Source: a virus
DNA: 31,648 nt
Direction: 5' to 3' (one strand)
Virus record (IMG/VR): IMGVR_UViG_3300048814_000080
Span: 1 to 31,648 of that record
Both the position numbers and the translations under genes were made by a program. The notes under the pieces were generated by a model. That model searched no databases and was not told where the DNA came from. It saw only the letters and a list, made by a program, of their open reading frames with translations. Below, piece after piece: positions 26,848-31,648 of this stretch; positions within the stretch are counted from its first letter, which is position 1, and each line of letters opens with the position of its first letter.

Positions 26848-27089
26848 TCAAGAACCTGTTTCACGCATTCCTAGGCACGGTCGCTTTCCTCGTCCTCGGA
26901 TGGCTGGCATCCCGGCCGGCGGAGGTCAGGTGGATGACCCACCACAAGGACGTGCACTACGCCGCCCTTGGCGCCCTCATCGTCCTGGCGCTGTTCGTCA
27001 TCGTGTGCCTCGTCCTGGCAGTGCGGCCGGCCAAGCCGGAGTCAGCCGGCCCGCGGTACGGCCGCCCCGCCCCGGCCCGGCGGAGGTAA
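26844..27089 (+). CDS. Two-span membrane protein
   Basis: The 81-residue protein has transmembrane segments FHAFLGTVAFLVLGWLA (about 5-22) and YAALGALIVLALFVIVCLVLAV (about 39-60), then a basic tail PRYGRPAPARRR. ATGA with whiB. Its size and position resemble the small spread (Spd) proteins of Streptomyces conjugative plasmids, an assignment by context. Confidence 0.7.
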   Translation: MIKNLFHAFLGTVAFLVLGWLASRPAEVRWMTHHKDVHYAALGALIVLALFVIVCLVLAVRPAKPESAGPRYGRPAPARRR

Positions 27090-27097
27090 GCGCGCCC

Positions 27098-27529
27098 ATG
27101 ATCAGCATCCTCGCCCGCGGCTGCCCGCCCGGTGCGAACCCGGCAGTGTGCCCCGGGCCGGCTCCGGCGGAAACCTGTCTGCCCGCCCCGGCCCCTCCGG
27201 GAGCGTTCAGCCCGGCCATGCATCCCGGCACCTGCTACGAGTGGACGTCCGCACTGGCCTCGCCGTCCTGGTGGGCACCGTGGCGCATAGCGGTCCTGGC
27301 GGTAACCGTGACAATCGTGGCCCTCCTGCTAACCGCGTACTTCCGGTCCTGGTCCAGGTTGTCCCGCATGCTCCTGGCCGTTGTCGCCGCCTGGGCCTTC
27401 GCCGTCGCCACTGCCGGCCTTCCCTGGGATCACCTGTACCACCTAAGCCTTGCTGCGGTCGTCATCTGCGGCGTGCTGTCCGTGGTCTGCATCGTCACCC
27501 TGCGCATGACGAGAGAGGCCCGGTCGTGA
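27098..27529 (+). CDS. Multi-span membrane protein
   Basis: The 143-residue protein has a Cys/Pro-rich first 45 residues with C9, C18, C27 and C46. Three transmembrane helices follow: RIAVLAVTVTIVALLLTAYF, MLLAVVAAWAFAVATAGL, and LSLAAVVICGVLSVVCIVTL. It is possibly a spread or pore protein of the transfer apparatus. GGAGG precedes the ATG by 11 nt. No family was recognised. Confidence 0.7.
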   Translation: MISILARGCPPGANPAVCPGPAPAETCLPAPAPPGAFSPAMHPGTCYEWTSALASPSWWAPWRIAVLAVTVTIVALLLTAYFRSWSRLSRMLLAVVAAWAFAVATAGLPWDHLYHLSLAAVVICGVLSVVCIVTLRMTREARS

Positions 27530-27657
27530 ACCCCGACTTCGTCCTCGCTGCCGGCCACATGTCTGCCCACACCGCGAACGTGGTCGCCTGGGCGGTCATC
27601 GTCCTCGCCTTGCTGCTTGCCTTCTGGGGCCTGCTCAGGATGCTCGGGCTGCGGTGA
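27526..27657 (+). CDS. 43-residue single-span membrane protein
   Basis: One transmembrane helix (VVAWAVIVLALLLAFWGLL) occupies the middle. The GTG start overlaps the stop of the preceding membrane gene (GTGA) and its TGA shares a base with the next ATG (TGATG). The function is unknown. Confidence 0.65.
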   Translation: MNPDFVLAAGHMSAHTANVVAWAVIVLALLLAFWGLLRMLGLR

Positions 27658-27758
27658 TGTTCCGCTACTGGGGCTGCCGCCGGCGGGGTCACAATGCCCG
27701 CCGTTACCGGCGCTACTTCTGCTGCTGGACCTGCGAGCGAGGGTGGGGGCAGCGCTGA
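27657..27758 (+). CDS. 33-residue Cys-rich basic peptide
   Basis: The product MFRYWGCRRRGHNARRYRRY is followed by FCCWTCERGWGQR. Cys7, His12, Cys22, Cys23 and Cys26 with many Arg and aromatic residues suggest a tiny nucleic-acid-binding zinc knuckle. TGATG junctions on both sides tie it to its neighbours, which is the main evidence that it is translated. Confidence 0.6.
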   Translation: MFRYWGCRRRGHNARRYRRYFCCWTCERGWGQR

Positions 27759-28330
27759 TGGCCGCCTACCGCCGGTACAACTACCGCCTGCGCCGCCGCT
27801 ACGGCAAGAACGACAAGGGCCCGCTTATCGCCGTTGCTGCCTTCGTCGTGCTGGCGGCCGGGTCGGGCGCGAAGGTGGCGCATCACGGCACCAGCGGCGG
27901 TCACGGGAGCACCGCCGCTGTCACCGCCGTGATCGTCCCGGCCGGGAGCAACCTGAACACCCCGGCCGGCTGGGCCAGTGCCCTGCTCGCCGCGGAAGGC
28001 GACCCGCGGACGTCTTGCGACTTCAGCGCGGTCACCGAGTGGGAGGCCAGGGAAGGCGGCGGGTTCGGGAACCAGGCGAGCTTTAATCCCTTGAACGTCA
28101 ACCCCGGCCCCGGTGCCGGATGGCCCGGCAGCAACGCCACCGGTGCCTGGGCATTCCCCGACGCCGCGGACGGCCTGCGGTACACGGTCCAGACCCTCAA
28201 CGACGGCTACTACGGCGCGATCCTGTCCGCCCTGCGGGCCGGCAACTCCGCCCAGGCCGTCTGTGACGCGATCATGGCCAGCCCGTGGGCGGCCAGCCAC
28301 TACGACGGCACCCTGACGGCTAACTGCTAA
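27758..28330 (+). CDS. Membrane-anchored putative peptidoglycan-cleaving protein
   Basis: The 190-residue protein has a basic N-terminus (RRYNYRLRRRYGKNDKG), one membrane helix (LIAVAAFVVLAAGSGAKV, about 22-40), and an outer domain. The domain contains VTEWEAREGGGFGNQASFNPLNVNPGPG, then GLRYTVQTLNDGYYGAILSALRAGNSAQAV and a final Cys pair. The Glu of TEWEA and the NPLN motif recall lysozyme/transglycosylase-type domains. Such an enzyme would open the cell wall for DNA transfer. Catalytic identity is inference. Confidence 0.72.
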   Translation: MAAYRRYNYRLRRRYGKNDKGPLIAVAAFVVLAAGSGAKVAHHGTSGGHGSTAAVTAVIVPAGSNLNTPAGWASALLAAEGDPRTSCDFSAVTEWEAREGGGFGNQASFNPLNVNPGPGAGWPGSNATGAWAFPDAADGLRYTVQTLNDGYYGAILSALRAGNSAQAVCDAIMASPWAASHYDGTLTANC

Positions 28331-28346
28331 GGAAGGCAAGAACTCA

Positions 28347-29258
28347 ATGATCCTCACCACCATCGGCTGGCTGGCCGCTCTCGGCCTGCTAGCCGCCTGC
28401 CTGTCCTCGGCCTGGCACGGCATCCGCGACAAGTGGTGCGGCCCGTGGATCGCCGCCGGGCTGTATGCCTGCGCCGCCGTGGTCCTGCTGGCCGCCGTCG
28501 GTGCCCTCAGTCCCGCCGCTGCTGCGGTGCTGGCGCTCCTGGCCCTTCTCGCCGCGGCGGGACTCGCCGTGACGGAAGCCCTGGCGGCTGGCGATGAAGA
28601 GGGCGTGCCGCCCGGCTGGAGGCTGGCGGCAGCAAGAGGCGTGCTCGGCCACGCAGGTGCGGGCTTCGGCTATCTCGCCCGCGACACCCGCAGCCTGACC
28701 AGCCGGCCAGCCAGCTGGCTGGGCCGCCGCTGGCAGGAACTGCGCACAGGCGAGGACTCAGACCTCGAGCCCGCACCACCCATCCAGCCCAGCCCGAACG
28801 GAGCAAGCGCCATGCCATCAAGGAACACCGGAGGAAACGGCACCAGGCCGCCAGCGAACGGAACTGTCCAGCAGCCCGCCATCCGGGCCCGGCGCATCGC
28901 CGCGGCGGCCGGGATGGTGGCGGTGCCCGCGGAATGGTCGGCTGTCGTCGCCGGGACCAGCGATTTCGAGGCTGACAGCAACATCGAGCTCGCCCAGTGG
29001 ATGACCGCGCAGGTTCTGGGCCTGGCCGCCTGGGCGGAGTCGGTTGTCGAGCAGCACGAGACCAACCGCGGCAAGGGTGTCGACGCGGCAGCTATCTCCA
29101 TGCTGCAGGACGTCGCAGAGGCCGGGGTGACCTGCGCTCAGACGATGGCCGGCGCGGTCGGGGCGTTCTGCGCCTACTTCGAGCTCCCCGACGCCTTTGT
29201 CGACAGCGGCGGCCAGCTGGCGCACGACGGCAGGTGGCATCAGGGCAGCCCCGGTTAA
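28347..29258 (+). CDS. Membrane protein of the transfer operon
   Basis: The 303-residue protein has hydrophobic spans TTIGWLAALGLLAACLSSAW (about 4-23) and two more between about 34 and 78 (GLYACAAVVLLAAVGALS, AAVLALLALLAAAGLAV). A basic/Pro-rich region (RSLTSRPASWLGRRWQELR and IQPSPNG) follows, and a cytoplasmic C-terminal domain (about 180-303) with EWSAVVAGTSDFEADSNIELAQWMTAQVLGLAAWAE. GGAAGG lies before the ATG. Position just before the translocase genes suggests a partner in the transfer complex. Confidence 0.72.
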   Translation: MILTTIGWLAALGLLAACLSSAWHGIRDKWCGPWIAAGLYACAAVVLLAAVGALSPAAAAVLALLALLAAAGLAVTEALAAGDEEGVPPGWRLAAARGVLGHAGAGFGYLARDTRSLTSRPASWLGRRWQELRTGEDSDLEPAPPIQPSPNGASAMPSRNTGGNGTRPPANGTVQQPAIRARRIAAAAGMVAVPAEWSAVVAGTSDFEADSNIELAQWMTAQVLGLAAWAESVVEQHETNRGKGVDAAAISMLQDVAEAGVTCAQTMAGAVGAFCAYFELPDAFVDSGGQLAHDGRWHQGSPG

Positions 29259-29278
29259 CCAGGAGATAAGGAACCGCC

Positions 29279-29650
29279 ATGAAGACCGCTACAACGTTCA
29301 GCGAAATCCGGGAGCGGGCACAGCAGCCAGCCCCTCCGGTCATCGTAGATTCGCAGGCTCGGGCAGCCATCCTGCGCATCGCCAGCGCCCTGACCCCGTA
29401 TGCCGACCGGGGGTCGGCCGGGGGCGTCAAGGCGACCGCCGGACCCCTGCTGGAATGGGCCGGGCGCGCGGCTGACCGCGAGGATCTGCGGAACCGGGTC
29501 CGGGCCATGGAACAGCAGTACGCCAACACCCCGCAGGTGACCCGCAAGCTGCCGCACGCAGCCGGTCAGCTGGCCGTGTTCGCCGCCGAGCCCGAAGTTT
29601 CGGCAGGGGAATTCCTGGCCGAGACCGAATCCCTGTACGCCTTCTACTGA
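29279..29650 (+). CDS. Hypothetical protein before the translocase
   Basis: The 123-residue helical protein is MKTATTFSEIRERAQQPAPP, with helices including ARAAILRIASALTPYAD and EDLRNRVRAMEQQYANTPQVTRKLPHAAGQLAVFAAEPE. No family was recognised. AAGGAAC lies 5 nt before the ATG. It probably is a cytoplasmic accessory of the transfer complex, judged only by its place. Confidence 0.72.
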   Translation: MKTATTFSEIRERAQQPAPPVIVDSQARAAILRIASALTPYADRGSAGGVKATAGPLLEWAGRAADREDLRNRVRAMEQQYANTPQVTRKLPHAAGQLAVFAAEPEVSAGEFLAETESLYAFY

Positions 29651-29672
29651 AACCAGGAAGAGGAAACCAGCG

Positions 29673-31648
29673 ATGCCGTCCGCCGACCCGGACACTTTCA
29701 CCCGGCCGTCCCCGGTCCCAGGCCATCCTGAGGACCTGCAGGACACGGCCGGGCCGATGGTGCCCGAGTCGGCGTGGCGGCGTTTCCGCGCCTGGCATAT
29801 GGCTGCGCCGGCCGAGCGGATGCCGCTCACCGGGATCCTGGTGACGTGGCCGGCCGCGTGGCTGATGTACCTGGCCCGCGTCCGGCTCCTGGACACCGTG
29901 CTGGCCGCGGCTGCCGTCACCGTCCTGACATGGCTGGTGTGGGCGTGGCACACCTGGAGGTATGACCGGGCGCTGGCCGCCGGCCGGCCCGCCCGGCAGC
30001 GATTCCTGCCCAGTGAGGCGGCCGGCGTCGCCGCGGCCGCGGGCGGGTGGATCACCGCCGCCGCCCGCTGGGGCCCGCTCGCCCCGCCCGGCTTCTGGCC
30101 GACCGTCGTCTACGTGGCCGGGGCTTACTTCGGCTACCGGTGGCTGCGGCGCCATCCGGCCGTGCAGGACGCGCGGGACCAGCGGGAGGCTGCCGCCGCC
30201 CTGGTGCGCCGGAAAACCTGGTGGCACCTGATCGCCCACCTGATCGGCCTGGGCGGCTTCGACCTCGTGAACGTCATCCCGACATTGCTCGGCGAGCAGC
30301 TGCTGCTGACCAGCTCCCCGGGGAGCCGCAGCGGCCGGGCATCCCAGATCGCCGCCCACCCGGAGGGGGTAGCGGAGAACCTGCTGCACCATCTCGGCAT
30401 GGACTACGGCAACATCGACATCACCACCCCGAAACCTGGATGGCTGCTGGTCGACATCCGCTATGAGGACCCGTCGATCGAGGGGCCGGTCCGGCATCCG
30501 ATGATCGATCCCGGCTCTCAGTTCGCTGATTACTTCCCCGCCGTGGCCTCGGTCCGCGACCCGGTGCCGCTGCTGGTCGTCCCGGAGACAGGCGAGGTCG
30601 CCAGTATCTCGCTGTGGGATGAGAACGGCGGGAAGGTCATCGGCGTGTATGCGGCGGGCGGCATGGGGAAAACTACCGTGCTCGATAATTTCCGCGAGCG
30701 GATCACCGCGATGGACGACGCGGTGATGCTTCAGGTCAACGGCGCGAAGGTCGGCGATGAGCTGGCGTGGGCTGACCTGGCTGCCGGGACTGCGGCCGGG
30801 TCGGTCCTGGCCGACGAGCCGGCCGGGACGTGCGACAAGATCCTCGCGGTCCTGCAGTACGCGCAGGAGCTGATCACCGCCCGGTCTGCCACCCACGTGA
30901 TCACCGGGGACTCGGTGTTCCAGCCGACGCCGGCAGACCCGGCCGTGGTGATCCTGGTGGACGAGGTCGACGAGGCCCTGAAGGTCCCCGGCGCGCAGTC
31001 CGGGATCGAGTTCCTGGCCAGCAAGCGGCGTTCGGCCGCCGTTATCCTGGTCCTGGCCAGCCAGCGGGCGGTGCAGCAGTGGACCGGCGGCGGCGGGGTC
31101 CGGGCGAACCTGACCGACGTCCTGATCGGCAACATGACCCGCGCGTCGGAGTCCCGCCACGCGACCGGCGCCGAGCATGACATGCCGGACATCAGCGAGT
31201 ACTCCAAGGGCGAGCCTGGCTACTTCCAGCACTGGAAGCCGATGGCCAAGCGGGTCGTGGCCCGGGGCCGGGCGTTCAACATCGGGACGATCGGCGAGCA
31301 GCAGCGGAACATCATCTGGCAGCGCGACCCGGCGGGCCGGCCTGCTCTCCCGGGGCCAGGGCTCGACCTGGACGGCTACGGGCAGCCCGAGCCTCAGCAG
31401 GACGTTGACGACAGCGGTCGACTACCCGCGTCCGATGACCCGGACAGCCTGCGGGGCCGCCTCGCCCGCGCTGTCGGCCTGCTACCTGGCGGTAACCAGC
31501 GGTGGCACGCCCGGCCGGCCGGCGCGACCCCTCCCCCGGAAGCCCCTTCCGTCCCGGCTCCGGCCGCGCGGACAGCGCGGATGATCCCCGGCGTTCCCGC
31601 GCACGCAGTGTCGAAGATGCTCCCGCTGCTGGAGAAGGGGACCACCGC
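29673..31648 (+). CDS. FtsK/TraB-like DNA translocase (3' end beyond window)
   Basis: The first 658 residues are inside the window. The N-terminal part has two membrane regions (about 50-95, with ILVTWPAAWLMYLARVR and VLAAAAVTVLTWLVWAW; and about 110-155). An ATPase domain follows with Walker A GGMGKTT (329-335) and Walker B VVILVDEVDEA (425-435), then the ASQRAVQQW sensor region and a Pro-rich tail (DDPDSLRG to APAARTARMI). In AICEs such a hexameric pump moves double-stranded DNA between mycelial cells and is the only essential transfer gene. AAGAGGAAACC precedes the ATG. The C-terminal recognition domain is not visible. Walker A is slightly unusual (AAGGMGKTT). Confidence 0.88.
   Translation, partial: MPSADPDTFTRPSPVPGHPEDLQDTAGPMVPESAWRRFRAWHMAAPAERMPLTGILVTWPAAWLMYLARVRLLDTVLAAAAVTVLTWLVWAWHTWRYDRALAAGRPARQRFLPSEAAGVAAAAGGWITAAARWGPLAPPGFWPTVVYVAGAYFGYRWLRRHPAVQDARDQREAAAALVRRKTWWHLIAHLIGLGGFDLVNVIPTLLGEQLLLTSSPGSRSGRASQIAAHPEGVAENLLHHLGMDYGNIDITTPKPGWLLVDIRYEDPSIEGPVRHPMIDPGSQFADYFPAVASVRDPVPLLVVPETGEVASISLWDENGGKVIGVYAAGGMGKTTVLDNFRERITAMDDAVMLQVNGAKVGDELAWADLAAGTAAGSVLADEPAGTCDKILAVLQYAQELITARSATHVITGDSVFQPTPADPAVVILVDEVDEALKVPGAQSGIEFLASKRRSAAVILVLASQRAVQQWTGGGGVRANLTDVLIGNMTRASESRHATGAEHDMPDISEYSKGEPGYFQHWKPMAKRVVARGRAFNIGTIGEQQRNIIWQRDPAGRPALPGPGLDLDGYGQPEPQQDVDDSGRLPASDDPDSLRGRLARAVGLLPGGNQRWHARPAGATPPPEAPSVPAPAARTARMIPGVPAHAVSKMLPLLEKGTT

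Noticed and set aside
29427-31232. 601-codon minus-strand frame
   Set aside because: It is antisense to the FtsK/TraB-like gene, whose Walker motifs are in the plus frame. The product is compositionally biased.

Overview
The window is high-GC actinobacterial DNA. It carries a WhiB-like protein, a DUF397 protein, GTG/TTG starts and many leader-poor coupled genes. It reads as one mobile element rather than chromosomal core. No rRNA, tRNA, CRISPR array or insertion sequence was recognised. No integrase, relaxase or virion gene is visible, but the element continues past both ends of the window.

Left part (1-5323, minus strand): a phage-style replication operon. It reads from a winged-helix initiator through a DnaC/IstB-type helicase loader, a DEAH-type SF2 helicase and a DnaB replicative helicase, then small conserved proteins that run off the left edge. 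Iteron-like 23-bp repeats occur as two identical 57-bp blocks, one inside the initiator gene and one just upstream of it. The gene-free 5324-5661 stretch is the best candidate replication origin. A small plus-strand gene (5662-5991) separates this operon from the next.

Centre-left (6054-16058, minus strand): a long recombination and DNA-modification operon. It encodes a XRE regulator, a small protein of unknown role, an HNH-AP2 protein, two unknowns, an ERF single-strand annealing protein, a Cas4/RecB-like exonuclease, two HNH-type proteins, tiny membrane proteins, a HIT-family protein, a RusA-like resolvase, a C5 cytosine methyltransferase and a Cys-rich small protein. Nearly every junction is a 4-nt ATGA/GTGA or a 1-nt TGATG overlap, and these overlaps decide most starts. 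The XRE gene at 15759-16058 faces a second XRE gene (16216-16827) across a repeat-rich operator region, like a phage immunity switch.

Middle (16827-23404): accessory and regulatory genes. These are small HTH, Zn-ribbon and hypothetical genes, a von Willebrand A protein, a DUF397 protein, and a minus-strand cluster of ribbon-helix-helix, KorB/ParB-associated and ParB-like proteins followed by small conserved proteins, including a 33-residue membrane peptide. A lipoprotein gene and a hairpin-rich gap follow.

Right part (23721-31648): genes typical of actinomycete integrative and conjugative elements (AICEs). On the minus strand are a Zn-finger protein and two conserved proteins. Across a divergent operator region, a plus-strand transfer operon begins with an excisionase-like HTH protein. 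It continues with small proteins, WhiB, several small membrane proteins resembling the spread proteins of such elements, a membrane-anchored putative peptidoglycan-cleaving protein, and an FtsK/TraB-like DNA translocase cut by the right edge.

The main inference is that the element joins a phage-type replication/recombination engine (initiator, loader, DnaB, ERF, exonuclease, RusA) to an AICE-type double-stranded-DNA transfer module. Known AICEs usually replicate with RepSA/RepAM/Prim-Pol-type proteins, so this combination is the most notable property of the window.
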